This document shows, one piece after another, positions 31,824 to 40,835 of a stretch of 43,028 nucleotides of DNA (positions within the stretch are counted from its first letter, which is position 1; the number at the start of each line of letters is the position of its first letter). Below the pieces are notes generated by a model. The model was not told where the DNA came from. It ran no database searches and saw only the letters and a list, made by a program, of their open reading frames with translations. The DNA is from Salinivirgaceae bacterium. Its GTDB lineage: Bacteria > Bacteroidota > Bacteroidia > Bacteroidales > SZUA-534. The DNA is taken from the NCBI GenBank assembly GCA_017551905.1, contig JAFZKK010000053.1, forward strand, positions 1-43,028, given 5' to 3'. The translations under genes and the position numbers were made by a program.

Positions 31824-33077
31824 ATGATACACTATATATTAATATTGGTATTGCTCATAGGCGCGTTTTTCTTCACGGCTATGGAGGTGGCGTTTGTGTC
31901 GGCCAACAAGCTGCGCATCGAGCTCGACAAAAAGCAAGACCGTCATTTCTCGCAGATAATTGAGCTGTACACCAACCGTCCGGCACAGTATTACGCAACC
32001 ATAATCACTGGCAATATATTGATAATGATACTGTTGGCGACATTGACACAGATTGTGGCTGTTCGTCATTTTGCATACTTGGCGCCCAACATTCTGGTGG
32101 TGCTTGCCGCGCAGATAGTTGTGGCCATGTTGCTCTATCTTACTGCAGGCGAGATACTTCCCAAGCTATTCTTTCGCCGTGAATCGGCCGGCATACTTAA
32201 AACGATAGCTTTGCCGGCGGCGTTGTTCTACTACCTATTCTTCTTGGTGACACGTGTGGTTTTCGGCTTTTCGAAGCTGATAGTCAATAGGTTTCCAAAC
32301 AAACATATCACTGTCGATGACCCTTCGTACTGGGGTGCGGTTGACTGGGACTCGCTGTTCAAAAAACCCGCAACTCAGGTGCAACCCGACGAGGAGTCGA
32401 ACGATGTCAAACTGTTCCGCAACGCCCTCGATTTCTCGAATGTCAAGCTACGCGAGTGCATGGTGCCCAGGCCTGAGATTGTGGCCATATCGGTAACCGA
32501 CACCATACCAAACCTTAACCGGCTGTTTATCAGTAGCGGACTGTCGAAAATCATTGTCTATAAAGGCTCTATCGACAATATCATCGGTTTTGCGCCGTCC
32601 ATTTCGATGTTCCGGAAGGCGACCAACATTGCCGACATCACCCGCGACCTGCCCATTGTGCCCGAGACAATGCCGGCCAACAAACTTCTGGCGCTGTTCA
32701 TTCAGAACCGACGCAGCATAGCCTTGGTGGTTGACGAGTTTGGCGGAACATCGGGCATTGTGACAATGGAGGACATCTTGGAAGAGATTGTGGGCGACAT
32801 TCAGGACGAGCACGACAAAAAACGCTACCGTGAGCACCGGCTGTCGAGCAACCATTTTCTATTCTCGGCCCGTCTCGAAATTGATTACATCAACGAGAAA
32901 TACGAGCTCAACATCCCAACATCGGAGGAGTACGAGACGCTTGCCGGACTGATTCTTGCACACTATGGCGCCATTCCGAAGGTGAAAGACGTGGTTGCCT
33001 TCGACCAGTTCAAGTTCACCATTCTGCGCGCGTCGTCAACTAAAATCGAACTTGTCGATTTGGTGATAGAGCCGTAG
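31824..33077 (+). CDS. CNNM/CorC-type membrane protein (HlyC/CorC family)
   Basis: A 417-residue inner-membrane protein. A CNNM (DUF21) domain with three to four membrane helices fills residues 1-150, including Phe-Phe-Thr-Ala-Met-Glu-Val-Ala-Phe-Val-Ser-Ala and Thr-Ala-Gly-Glu-Ile-Leu-Pro-Lys. Two CBS domains follow (from Met-Val-Pro-Arg-Pro-Glu-Ile to Gly-Ile-Val-Thr-Met-Glu-Asp-Ile-Leu-Glu-Glu-Ile-Val-Gly-Asp), then a C-terminal CorC_HlyC domain (Gly-Leu-Ile-Leu-Ala-His). Relatives take part in Mg2+ or Co2+ transport; the Bacteroidota branch includes GldE. Located just upstream of PpiD, a pairing I recall from Bacteroidales genomes. Confidence 0.93.
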   Translation: MIHYILILVLLIGAFFFTAMEVAFVSANKLRIELDKKQDRHFSQIIELYTNRPAQYYATIITGNILIMILLATLTQIVAVRHFAYLAPNILVVLAAQIVVAMLLYLTAGEILPKLFFRRESAGILKTIALPAALFYYLFFLVTRVVFGFSKLIVNRFPNKHITVDDPSYWGAVDWDSLFKKPATQVQPDEESNDVKLFRNALDFSNVKLRECMVPRPEIVAISVTDTIPNLNRLFISSGLSKIIVYKGSIDNIIGFAPSISMFRKATNIADITRDLPIVPETMPANKLLALFIQNRRSIALVVDEFGGTSGIVTMEDILEEIVGDIQDEHDKKRYREHRLSSNHFLFSARLEIDYINEKYELNIPTSEEYETLAGLILAHYGAIPKVKDVVAFDQFKFTILRASSTKIELVDLVIEP

Positions 33078-33229
33078 CCTCCGACTGGCGGCAAAACTTT
33101 AACGCCGCAATTGTAAACTTTCGCCTTCGAGAGGCGCACAATGCGTAAAAGACAACAGTTTATGACAAAATCACTTTTGTAATACATTGATATTCAGCAT
33201 GGATTTAACAAAAGCACAAAGTTTCCTTT

Positions 33230-33262
33230 TTTCCACGCCGTTTGTAAAAATTGCTATATTCG
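33230..33262 (+). promoter_or_regulatory. probable promoter of the micropeptide-ppiD operon
   Basis: TATATTCG (33255-33262, one mismatch to TAnnTTTG) with TTTC at 33230-33233, spacing 21 bp. The start of transcription would be about 30 nt before the micropeptide ATG. Confidence 0.5.
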
Positions 33263-33297
33263 TAGCCTAAATTTTTGAGATAAAGTCTTAAACAAAA

Positions 33298-33408
33298 ATG
33301 TCGATTTTACAGAAGATGCGCGGTGGCGCCGGAATAGTGATGACAATCGTTATCGCGTTGGCTCTGTTGGCATTTATTGCGATGGATTTGATAGGAAGAT
33401 TTAAATAA
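33298..33408 (+). CDS. 36-aa membrane micropeptide resembling the N-terminal anchor of PpiD
   Basis: The ATG at 33298 opens a 36-residue peptide: Met-Ser-Ile-Leu-Gln-Lys-Met-Arg, a glycine turn, then a membrane helix containing Ile-Ala-Leu-Ala-Leu-Leu-Ala-Phe-Ile-Ala-Met-Asp-Leu, ending Arg-Phe-Lys-stop. The PpiD protein encoded 29 nt downstream starts Met-Ala-Thr-Leu-Gln-Lys-Ile-Arg and has Ile-Ala-Leu-Leu-Ala-Phe-Ile-Val-Gly-Asp-Leu at the same position. The match over the first 32 residues is too good for chance, so this is a truncated tandem duplicate or a real regulatory small protein. The sequence is intact, with no stop inside. Confidence 0.7.
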   Translation: MSILQKMRGGAGIVMTIVIALALLAFIAMDLIGRFK

Positions 33409-33437
33409 TTTGAAATAAAACCTTTAAAAAATAAAAA

Positions 33438-35540
33438 ATGGCAACTTTACAGAAAATACGCGACCACATGGGACTTTTGGCCGCCATTATTGTCGCTATC
33501 GCATTATTAGCATTTATTGTTGGTGACCTTTTCAAGGCCGACGGAACTATCGGCAGCTCACGCACCGCAGTGGGCGAGATAAATGGCAACACCATTCCAA
33601 TCCAGAACTATCAGGCTCTTGTCGATGAAAACACCGAGCTTTACAAGCAGAATTACCAACAGAATTCTGTTGAGTCGGCTGTTGCTGACCAGATTCAAGA
33701 GCAAACTTGGGAACAGCTTATCCGCCGTTTCGTAATCGAGGCTGAGTATGAGAACATTGGCATCAATGTTACTCCCGACGAGGTTTTCGACATGGTTGCT
33801 GGCAACACTATCGACCCGCAGATTAAACAAGTGCCTATCTTCCAAGACCGCACCACCGGCCAGTTCGACCGCAATCTGGTTATGCAGTTCCTTAAGAGCA
33901 AAGACGAAGACCCCAGCGGTCAGGCTTCTGTGCAATGGGCCGCATTTGAAAGAAGCCTGATTGAGAACAAAAAAGACCAGAAGTTCATCTCGATTGTCGG
34001 CATGGGAATGTACCCGACAACGCTTCAGACTGAAAAAGAAGTCAACGAGAAGAACACAAAATATGACTTCGACTATGTGCAACTGCGTTACAGCACAGTT
34101 CCCGACTCGCTGGTTCAAGTTAAGGAAAGCGATTTGAAGAAATACTACGACGAACACAAAAACGAATACAAACAAGTTGAGTCGCGCGACATCTATTATG
34201 TGGCTTTCCCGATTGTGGCTTCAGACGAAGACCTGCAGGAGACACAAAAATGGGCTGAGGACGCTAAAGACGAGTTCGCATCGAAATCGGAAGACGCAAT
34301 CGAACAATATGTTAATCTTGAGTCAGAGATATCGTTCAACGGTAAATATTTGGCAGCCGACGAACTTTCTGACCCGATTGTTGAACTGTTCACCGCTGCC
34401 AACGGCACAGTTGTTGGTCCTTACGAGGAAGACGGCTACATCAAACTTGCCCGCAAGCTTAGCTCGGCTCGCATTGCCGACTCGGTTAAGGCCCGCCACA
34501 TTCTTATCCGCCCTGTTGGCTCACTTACCGACGAGGCTGCCAAAGAGCGTGCCGACAGCATCTTAAAGGCTGTGAAAAGTGGCGCTTCGTTTGCTGATTT
34601 GGCAAAGAAATATTCAGCCGACGGTTCGGCACAAGACGGCGGCGACCTTGGTTGGTTTCCCGAAGGCGTAATGGTTAAAGAATTCAATGATGCTTGTTTC
34701 TTGGGCAAGAAAGGTGACAAATCGGTTGTTAAAACCCAATATGGCTATCATGTAATCGAAATTACCGACCAATCGGCTGCAAGTGAGAAAGTTAAAGTGG
34801 CTATTTTGGCTCATAAGATTGCTGCTAGCAACAAGACTGTTGACCAGATTTATGCGCGTGCAAGCAAGTTCGGCAGCAACAGCCGCAGTATTGAATCATT
34901 CAGAAGCAATGCTGACAGAGAAGGTCTGAACCTTCGTACAGCCAACCTTCGCCGCAACGACCATCGTGTGGCAAACCTCGACAACTCGCGCCAAATAGTC
35001 CGCTGGGCTTATAAAGCTAGCCGCGGCGAGATATCTGAGATTTTTGAACTCGACGAGCAGTTTATTATTGCTATTGTATCGGGCCTTCATAAAGAAGGTA
35101 TCGCTCCATTCGACGAAGTTAAAAACGTGATAATGCGTAATGTGCTGAACGAGAAGAAAGCCGAATACCTGATTGCCAAAGTCAACGAGGCTAAGGCCGG
35201 CGCATCAACTCTTCAGACAATAGCCGACAAGCTTCTCACCGAAGTGAAAGAGGCCAAGAGCGTAACTTACTCGTCATACTCAGTTCCGACAGTTGGCGTT
35301 GAGCCTAATCTTCAGGCTGCAATGGTTTGCCTCGACAACCAGCAGATAAGCGAGCCTATCGAAGGTCTTTCGGGCGTGTATGTTATTCAGCTTATGTCGG
35401 TTGATAAACCAGCTGATGTTGATTTGGCTCGTGAGCGCATTGTACTGCAACGCACCAATATGTCACGTGCCGGATACCAAGTGTTCTCGGCTATCCGCGA
35501 GGCCGCCGACATCGAGGACAACCGTTCGAACTTCTATTAG
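33438..35540 (+). CDS. ppiD: PpiD/SurA-type peptidylprolyl isomerase
   Basis: A 700-residue periplasmic foldase anchored in the inner membrane by one N-terminal helix (residues 11-31). A SurA_N/PpiD N-domain (about 45-200) precedes a parvulin PPIase domain (about 350-450): Val-Lys-Ala-Arg-His-Ile-Leu-Ile-Arg, Ala-Lys-Lys-Tyr-Ser-Ala-Asp, Gly-Gly-Asp-Leu-Gly-Trp-Phe and Thr-Gln-Tyr-Gly-Tyr-His-Val-Ile-Glu. A second, degenerate parvulin-like section fills the C-terminus. It helps fold outer-membrane and secreted proteins. A terminator follows. Co-transcribed with the 36-aa peptide. Confidence 0.93.
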   Translation: MATLQKIRDHMGLLAAIIVAIALLAFIVGDLFKADGTIGSSRTAVGEINGNTIPIQNYQALVDENTELYKQNYQQNSVESAVADQIQEQTWEQLIRRFVIEAEYENIGINVTPDEVFDMVAGNTIDPQIKQVPIFQDRTTGQFDRNLVMQFLKSKDEDPSGQASVQWAAFERSLIENKKDQKFISIVGMGMYPTTLQTEKEVNEKNTKYDFDYVQLRYSTVPDSLVQVKESDLKKYYDEHKNEYKQVESRDIYYVAFPIVASDEDLQETQKWAEDAKDEFASKSEDAIEQYVNLESEISFNGKYLAADELSDPIVELFTAANGTVVGPYEEDGYIKLARKLSSARIADSVKARHILIRPVGSLTDEAAKERADSILKAVKSGASFADLAKKYSADGSAQDGGDLGWFPEGVMVKEFNDACFLGKKGDKSVVKTQYGYHVIEITDQSAASEKVKVAILAHKIAASNKTVDQIYARASKFGSNSRSIESFRSNADREGLNLRTANLRRNDHRVANLDNSRQIVRWAYKASRGEISEIFELDEQFIIAIVSGLHKEGIAPFDEVKNVIMRNVLNEKKAEYLIAKVNEAKAGASTLQTIADKLLTEVKEAKSVTYSSYSVPTVGVEPNLQAAMVCLDNQQISEPIEGLSGVYVIQLMSVDKPADVDLARERIVLQRTNMSRAGYQVFSAIREAADIEDNRSNFY

Positions 35541-35560
35541 CAGATAATTAAAAACACCAT

Positions 35561-35590
35561 AAAAGGTTGGGCATTGTCCAACCTTTTTTG
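35561..35590 (+). terminator. Rho-independent terminator after ppiD
   Basis: AAAAGGTTGG and CCAACCTTTTTT pair around loop GCATTGT, followed by TG and more T-rich sequence. Confidence 0.9.
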
Positions 35591-35656
35591 TTTCTTTAAA
35601 ACTCGTTACCGAAAGCGTCGCACGGCGGCTGTCGGACGATTTAAAACAGCATTAAA

Positions 35657-36727
35657 ATGAGCAAAAAAGTAGCATTAATCACAGGCATAACGGGGCAGGA
35701 CGGCTCGTTTCTGGCAGAATTTCTTTTAGAGAAAGACTATGAAGTTCACGGCATTATGCGCCGTTCGTCGTCGTTCAACACGGGGCGCATCGAGCACCTT
35801 TATCTCGACGAGTGGGTGCGCGATATGAAGCAGAAACGCCTTATCAATCTGCATTATGGCGATATGACCGACTCGAGTTCGCTCATCCGCATCATCCAAC
35901 TTGTGCAGCCCGACGAGATTTACAACCTGGCCGCGCAGAGCCACGTGAAGGTATCGTTCGACGTGCCTGAATACACCGCCGAAGCCGACGCCATTGGCAC
36001 GCTGCGGTTGTTGGAAGCAGTGCGCATCCTTGGCCTTGAGAAGAAATGCAAACTTTATCAGGCATCAACATCGGAACTGTTCGGCCTGGTGCAGGAAGTG
36101 CCGCAGAAAGAGACAACGCCGTTCTATCCGCGCAGCCCATACGGCGTGGCAAAGCAATACGGTTTTTGGATTACGAAGAACTACCGCGAGTCGTACGGAA
36201 TGTTCGCTTGCAACGGCATTCTGTTCAATCACGAGAGCGAGCGCCGTGGCGAGACTTTCGTGACGCGCAAGATTACGCTGGCCGCCGCCCGCATCGTTCA
36301 GGGCTATCAGGACAAGCTCTATCTGGGCAACCTGAACTCGTTGCGCGACTGGGGCTACGCCAAAGATTACGTTGAGTGTATGTGGCTGATTCTGCAACAG
36401 GAAAAGCCCGACGATTTTGTGATTGCCACGGGCGAATACCACACCGTGCGCGACTTCTGCACGCTGGCGTTCAAGACGTTAGGCGTTACTCTGCGTTGGG
36501 AAGGCGAGGGTGTTGACGAGAAAGGCATCGACACCGCCACGGGCAAGGTTCTGGTTGAGGTTGACCCGAAATATTTCCGTCCTGCCGAGGTTGACCAACT
36601 TTTAGGCGACCCGACAAAGGCCAAAACCAAACTCGGCTGGAATCCGCGCAAGACAAGTTTCGAAGAGTTGGTGAAGATTATGGTTGAGCACGATATGGAT
36701 TTTGTTGGTCAATCGGTGAATCGGTGA
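35657..36727 (+). CDS. gmd: GDP-mannose 4,6-dehydratase
   Basis: An SDR-family enzyme converting GDP-D-mannose to GDP-4-keto-6-deoxy-mannose, the first step to GDP-L-fucose. 356 residues. NADP loop Gly-Ile-Thr-Gly-Gln-Asp-Gly (10-16), [12 protein letters not shown] after strand 2, catalytic Thr138, Glu140, Tyr162 and Lys166. The last residues (Gly-Gln-Ser-Val-Asn-Arg) are encoded by an inverted repeat belonging to the following S23 cassette, so the native C-terminus has probably been replaced. It precedes fcl, separated by that cassette. Confidence 0.96.
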   Translation: MSKKVALITGITGQDGSFLAEFLLEKDYEVHGIMRRSSSFNTGRIEHLYLDEWVRDMKQKRLINLHYGDMTDSSSLIRIIQLVQPDEIYNLAAQSHVKVSFDVPEYTAEADAIGTLRLLEAVRILGLEKKCKLYQASTSELFGLVQEVPQKETTPFYPRSPYGVAKQYGFWITKNYRESYGMFACNGILFNHESERRGETFVTRKITLAAARIVQGYQDKLYLGNLNSLRDWGYAKDYVECMWLILQQEKPDDFVIATGEYHTVRDFCTLAFKTLGVTLRWEGEGVDEKGIDTATGKVLVEVDPKYFRPAEVDQLLGDPTKAKTKLGWNPRKTSFEELVKIMVEHDMDFVGQSVNR

Positions 36728-36731
36728 ATCG
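36707..36731. repeat. left inverted repeat flanking the S23 gene
   Basis: A 25-bp sequence built from GGTGAATC units; its reverse complement occurs at 37220-37244 with a single mismatch. It covers the last codons and stop of gmd. Confidence 0.8.
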
Positions 36732-36794
36732 GACAATCGAAGGTTAGGTGAATTGGTGAATCGATAAACTGATTAACGATTAAACAATACAATT

Positions 36795-37190
36795 ATGTAT
36801 CAGTATAGTTTTGAGAAACTTGAAGTTTGGCAATGCTCGAGGGCGTTGGTAAAAGAGATATATAATTTGACTGCTAATTTTCCGCCGAAAGAGAATTACG
36901 GACTATCATCGCAGATACAGCGTGCGGTGGTATCTGTTGCATCGAATATTGCCGAAGGTATGGGAAGAACTGCCGAAAAGGAACAAATACGGTTTCTTGA
37001 AATATCATACGGGTCGCTTATGGAAACATATTGCCAAATATGCCTTTCGCTTGATTTGGCTTACATAAATCAAGACCAATTTGATAATCTAAAAACTCAA
37101 ATCGATAAGATTGCCAATAAAATAAACGGTCTTTCAAAGTCAATTAAAGAACGATTAAACAATAAACAATCAAACGAAGAAACAAAGTGA
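36795..37190 (+). CDS. four helix bundle protein (S23 / 23S rRNA intervening-sequence family)
   Basis: A 131-residue all-helical protein of the TIGR02436/S23 family: Phe-Glu-Lys-Leu-Glu-Val-Trp-Gln near the start, Pro-x-x-Glu-x-Tyr-Gly-Leu-Ser-Ser-Gln-Ile-Gln-Arg-Ala, Val-Ser-Val-Ala-Ser-Asn-Ile-Ala-Glu-Gly and a Glu-Ile-Ser-Tyr-Gly-Ser-Leu-Met-Glu-Thr helix. First noticed in intervening sequences of spirochaete 23S rRNA; many copies lie elsewhere, function unknown. Here it is set between gmd and fcl and bracketed by inverted repeats, which suggests a recently inserted cassette. Confidence 0.93.
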   Translation: MYQYSFEKLEVWQCSRALVKEIYNLTANFPPKENYGLSSQIQRAVVSVASNIAEGMGRTAEKEQIRFLEISYGSLMETYCQICLSLDLAYINQDQFDNLKTQIDKIANKINGLSKSIKERLNNKQSNEETK

Positions 37191-37219
37191 TTCGGTTAAC
37201 CGACTAAACAAAGAAAAAA

Positions 37220-37244
37220 CGATTCACCGATTCACCAATTGACC
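37220..37244. repeat. right inverted repeat flanking the S23 gene
   Basis: Reverse complement of 36707-36731 at 24 of 25 positions, ending 19 bp before the fcl start. Confidence 0.8.
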
Positions 37245-37263
37245 GATTAAACGAAAAAAGGAA

Positions 37264-38205
37264 ATGGAAAAAGCATCAAAAATATACGTTGCTGGCCACC
37301 GCGGAATGGTGGGTTCGGCCATTGTGCGCGAGTTGCAGCGGCAGGGTTACACAAATATCATCACCCGCACTCACAGCGAGTTAGACCTTTGCCGACAGGC
37401 CGACGTTGAGGCGTTTTTTGCGGCCGAGAAGCCCGAATATGTTTTTCTGGCGGCGGCAAAGGTGGGCGGCATTGTGGCCAACCAAAACGCGCTGGCCGAT
37501 TTTATGTATCAGAATATGATACTGGAAATGAATGTGATACACGCCGCCTGGCAGAACGGTTGCAAGAAACTTGAGTTTTTGGGTTCGTCGTGTATCTATC
37601 CGCGAATGGCGCCGCAGCCAATGAAAGAATCGTGCTTGCTGACGTCGGAACTTGAGAAGACGAACGAAGCGTATGCGCTGGCAAAGATTTCGGGCCTAAA
37701 ATACTGTGAGTTCCTTAACCGCCAATACGGCACCGATTACATCAGCGTTATGCCAACCAACCTTTACGGACCAAACGACAACTATCACCCCGAGCACAGC
37801 CACGTGCTGCCCGCTTTGATTCGGCGCTTCCACGAGGCGAAAGTGTCTGGCGCGCAATCGGTTACGTGTTGGGGCGACGGCAGTCCGCTGCGCGAGTTCC
37901 TTTATGTTGACGACCTTGCCAACTTGTGCGTCTTCCTGATGAACAACTACAGCGGAAACGAAACCGTCAATGCAGGAACGGGCAAAGAGTTGACAATAAA
38001 AGCGTTGACCGAACTTGTGGCGAAAGTTGTTGGCTACACGGGCGAGATAAAATGGGACACCACGCGCCCCAACGGCACACCGCGCAAGTTGCTCGACGTG
38101 TCGAAAGCCGAGCGTTTGGGCTGGCGCTACAAAACCGAACTCGAGGACGGCATCCGCTTGTCGTACAACGATTTTCTGACAAACCCAATGCGGGCCGAGA
38201 GGTAA
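37264..38205 (+). CDS. fcl: GDP-L-fucose synthase
   Basis: An epimerase/reductase turning the gmd product into GDP-L-fucose with NADPH. 313 residues. NADP loop Gly-His-Arg-Gly-Met-Val-Gly (11-17), catalytic Ser108 and Cys110 in Gly-Ser-Ser-Cys-Ile-Tyr-Pro, and Tyr137/Lys141 in Tyr-Ala-Leu-Ala-Lys. Further family marks are Gly-Gly-Ile near residue 69, Asn-Leu-Tyr-Gly-Pro-Asn-Asp, and His-Val-Leu-Pro-Ala-Leu-Ile-Arg-Arg. Functionally paired with gmd despite the inserted S23 gene. Confidence 0.96.
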   Translation: MEKASKIYVAGHRGMVGSAIVRELQRQGYTNIITRTHSELDLCRQADVEAFFAAEKPEYVFLAAAKVGGIVANQNALADFMYQNMILEMNVIHAAWQNGCKKLEFLGSSCIYPRMAPQPMKESCLLTSELEKTNEAYALAKISGLKYCEFLNRQYGTDYISVMPTNLYGPNDNYHPEHSHVLPALIRRFHEAKVSGAQSVTCWGDGSPLREFLYVDDLANLCVFLMNNYSGNETVNAGTGKELTIKALTELVAKVVGYTGEIKWDTTRPNGTPRKLLDVSKAERLGWRYKTELEDGIRLSYNDFLTNPMRAER

Positions 38206-38223
38206 AAATATCTCGTCAAATAA

Positions 38224-38256
38224 TTGCATCTTTTTTTTCAATTCGTAGTATAATTG
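38224..38256 (+). promoter_or_regulatory. probable promoter of the glycosyl-1-phosphate transferase operon
   Basis: TATAATTG (38249-38256, one mismatch) with TTGC at 38224-38227, spacing 21 bp, 30 nt upstream of the ATG at 38287. Confidence 0.5.
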
Positions 38257-38286
38257 CAAAAAATTTGATATGCGAAGATTGGCTTG

Positions 38287-39477
38287 ATGGATAGTTTTTT
38301 GCCCATATTGTACTCATGCGTTTTTGCATTGGCGGCGTTCATCGCCACATGGGTAATATACGCTGTAATTCTCAACATCGCTCTTCGCTATAATATTGTA
38401 GACCAGCCAAATGAACGCAAACTTCAGCGTCGTCCCATACCTGTGTTGGGAGGTCTAACGGTTTTTTTCGGCATAGCGGTCAGCATTTGTGGCGCAATAC
38501 TGATAATGGGCTATTCCGACCTTCTGCCTTTTTTTGCGGCGATGGTCATAATGCTGGTTGTAGGTGTTGGTGATGACATTTACGAATTGTCGCCTATGTT
38601 CCGTTTCATAATTGAAATAGCTGTAAGTCTGTATTTTATATATGTGTGCGGACTTACTACGAACGATTTTCACGAATTATGGGGTTGGCACATCATTCCC
38701 GAATGGGCGGCCATTCCGTTGACTATCGTGACAATTGTCGGCATAATCAACGCCATAAACCTCATCGATGGTGTCGACGGCTATTCTTCGGGCTATTGCG
38801 CCATGTCAAGCATTTTGTTCAGCGTGATATTCATAATGGCGGGCTATTATTCGATGGCGTTATTGGCACTTGTCACCGCTGGCGCAGCTGTTTCCTTCTT
38901 TTTGCATAATGTTTTTGGCAAATTGTCAAAAATGTTCATCGGCGACGGCGGCGCTCTGATGTGGGGGGTTATTATGGTGATATTCGTTTTGAACATACTG
39001 AAAGACGACTCGCCGTGCAAGGTGCTTGTAAACGATGGTATGGGGTTGATTCCATGCACATTAGTCACTTTGGCGATACCCGTTTTTGATACACTCAGGG
39101 TTATGGTTACACGTGTATTGAAAGGCCATTCACCCTTCCTCCCCGACAAGACACATCTTCACCATTTGTTTATCGAAGCCGGATTTTCGCATATCGGGAC
39201 AACCATTTCTATACTGATTATCAACTTGTTCGTTTGGGCAATATGGTTTGTGGCGTATCTTTTGGGCGCGTCAATCAATGTGCAGTTATACATTGTTCTG
39301 GCTTTAGGATTCTGCGTGACATTCGTCTTTTTCCATTACATGAATTCACAACGCAAGAAAGATAGCCGCATTTATCAGATTTTTAAGAAAATAGGAGACA
39401 AGACACATATTGAGCGCAAAAATTTCTGGCAAACGATGCGCGACATTACTGACCGAGAAGTCAAACACCATGAGTAA
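38287..39477 (+). CDS. WecA/MraY-type undecaprenyl-phosphate glycosyl-1-phosphate transferase
   Basis: A polytopic membrane enzyme (about ten helices, 396 aa) that starts lipid-linked glycan synthesis by moving a sugar-1-phosphate from a UDP-sugar to undecaprenyl phosphate. The Asp-Asp motif is Val-Gly-Asp-Asp-Ile-Tyr-Glu-Leu; the family signature Asn-Ala-Ile-Asn-Leu-Ile-Asp-Gly-Val-Asp-Gly is complete; Phe-Ile-Gly-Asp-Gly-Gly and His-Leu-His-His-Leu-Phe follow. WecA-like (GlcNAc-1-P) is likelier than MraY, because of the His-Leu-His-His loop and the setting. The sugar is not certain. An in-frame TTG just before the ATG is not needed. Confidence 0.9.
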   Translation: MDSFLPILYSCVFALAAFIATWVIYAVILNIALRYNIVDQPNERKLQRRPIPVLGGLTVFFGIAVSICGAILIMGYSDLLPFFAAMVIMLVVGVGDDIYELSPMFRFIIEIAVSLYFIYVCGLTTNDFHELWGWHIIPEWAAIPLTIVTIVGIINAINLIDGVDGYSSGYCAMSSILFSVIFIMAGYYSMALLALVTAGAAVSFFLHNVFGKLSKMFIGDGGALMWGVIMVIFVLNILKDDSPCKVLVNDGMGLIPCTLVTLAIPVFDTLRVMVTRVLKGHSPFLPDKTHLHHLFIEAGFSHIGTTISILIINLFVWAIWFVAYLLGASINVQLYIVLALGFCVTFVFFHYMNSQRKKDSRIYQIFKKIGDKTHIERKNFWQTMRDITDREVKHHE

Positions 39478-39516
39478 GACTGATGTTTGTCTCCGCCTGA
39501 TTTTAAGTAATTTATC

Positions 39517-40827
39517 ATGAATATTGCAATTGTTGGAACAGGATACGTCGGACTTGTGTCGGGCGTTTGCTTTGCCGAAATGGGCATCGACGTGACTTGC
39601 GTCGATATTGACAGCGCAAAGATTGAGCGGCTGAAAAAGGGCGAGGTGCCAATCTACGAGCCTGGTCTCGACGAAATGTTGCTGCGCAATGTGGCCGCTG
39701 GCCGTCTGCACTTCACAACCGACCTTCGCACCTGTCTCGACAATGTTGAGGTTGTATTTTCGGCCGTCGGCACACCGCCCGACGAGGACGGAAGCGCTGA
39801 CCTTCAATACGTTTTGGCCGTGGCTCGCACCTTCGGACAGAATATCAGCAAATACACCATTCTGGTAACCAAATCGACCGTTCCTGTGGGCACGGCGCAG
39901 AAGGTGAAAGCCGCCATTCAGCAAGAGCTGGACAAGCGCGGCGTGCAGGTTGAGTTCGACGTGGCATCGAACCCCGAATTTTTGAAAGAGGGCGCGGCAA
40001 TCAAGGATTTTATGGGTCCCGACCGTGTGGTTGTGGGCACTGACAGCGTCCGCGCGCAGAAGATTATGGCGCGGCTCTACAAGCCGTTTATGCTCAACAG
40101 CGAGCGAATGATTTTCACCGACATTCCGTCGGCCGAAATGATTAAATACGCCGCCAACTCAATGCTGGCCACCCGCATATCGTTTATGAACGACATCGCC
40201 AACCTTTGCGAGCTGGTGGGCGCCGACGTGAATATGGTGCGCAAAGGCATCGGTAGCGACACCCGCATCGGCCGCAAGTTCCTTTACCCTGGCTGCGGAT
40301 ACGGCGGCAGTTGCTTCCCGAAAGACGTTAAAGCATTGATTAAGACCGCCGAACAAAACGGCTACCAAATGCGCGTTCTCAAAGCCGTCGAGGACGTGAA
40401 CGAGCGCCAAAAAGCCGTTCTGTTCGAAAAACTGAACAAGAAATTCGGCGGAAATCTGAAAGGTAAAACGGTGGCACTGTGGGGATTAGCCTTCAAGCCC
40501 GAAACCGACGATATGCGTGAGGCGCCTGCTTTGGTGCTCATCGACAAATTAGTGGCCGCAGGCTGCACTGTTAAGGTTTTCGACCCTGTGGCAATGGACG
40601 AGTGCCGCCGCCGTGTGGGCGACAAAGTACGCTACGGCAAGGATATGTATGACGCCACCGTCGATGCCGACGCGCTCATTTTGGTCACAGAGTGGAAAAC
40701 GTTCCGAATGCCGAGTTGGGAAGTGCTGGCGCGCTCAATGCGAAACAAACTTGTGATTGACGGCCGCAACATCTACGACGCCGCCGAGTTGGCCGAGTCG
40801 GGGTTTGAATACAGCAAGATAGGCTGA
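39517..40827 (+). CDS. UDP-glucose/UDP-hexosamine 6-dehydrogenase
   Basis: Oxidises a UDP-hexose at C6 to the uronic acid with two NAD+. 436 residues. NAD loop Val-Gly-Thr-Gly-Tyr-Val-Gly (6-12), Lys-Ser-Thr-Val-Pro-Val-Gly, Asn-Pro-Glu-Phe-Leu-Lys-Glu-Gly, the catalytic Cys266 in Gly-Cys-Gly-Tyr-Gly-Gly-Ser-Cys-Phe-Pro-Lys-Asp, and Gly-Leu-Ala-Phe-Lys-Pro-Glu-Thr-Asp-Asp-Met-Arg. Best described as Ugd, but the WbpP-type epimerase close by keeps a UDP-GalNAc dehydrogenase (WbpO-like) open. The next gene follows after 8 nt. Confidence 0.93.
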   Translation: MNIAIVGTGYVGLVSGVCFAEMGIDVTCVDIDSAKIERLKKGEVPIYEPGLDEMLLRNVAAGRLHFTTDLRTCLDNVEVVFSAVGTPPDEDGSADLQYVLAVARTFGQNISKYTILVTKSTVPVGTAQKVKAAIQQELDKRGVQVEFDVASNPEFLKEGAAIKDFMGPDRVVVGTDSVRAQKIMARLYKPFMLNSERMIFTDIPSAEMIKYAANSMLATRISFMNDIANLCELVGADVNMVRKGIGSDTRIGRKFLYPGCGYGGSCFPKDVKALIKTAEQNGYQMRVLKAVEDVNERQKAVLFEKLNKKFGGNLKGKTVALWGLAFKPETDDMREAPALVLIDKLVAAGCTVKVFDPVAMDECRRRVGDKVRYGKDMYDATVDADALILVTEWKTFRMPSWEVLARSMRNKLVIDGRNIYDAAELAESGFEYSKIG

Positions 40828-40835
40828 CAGAACCT

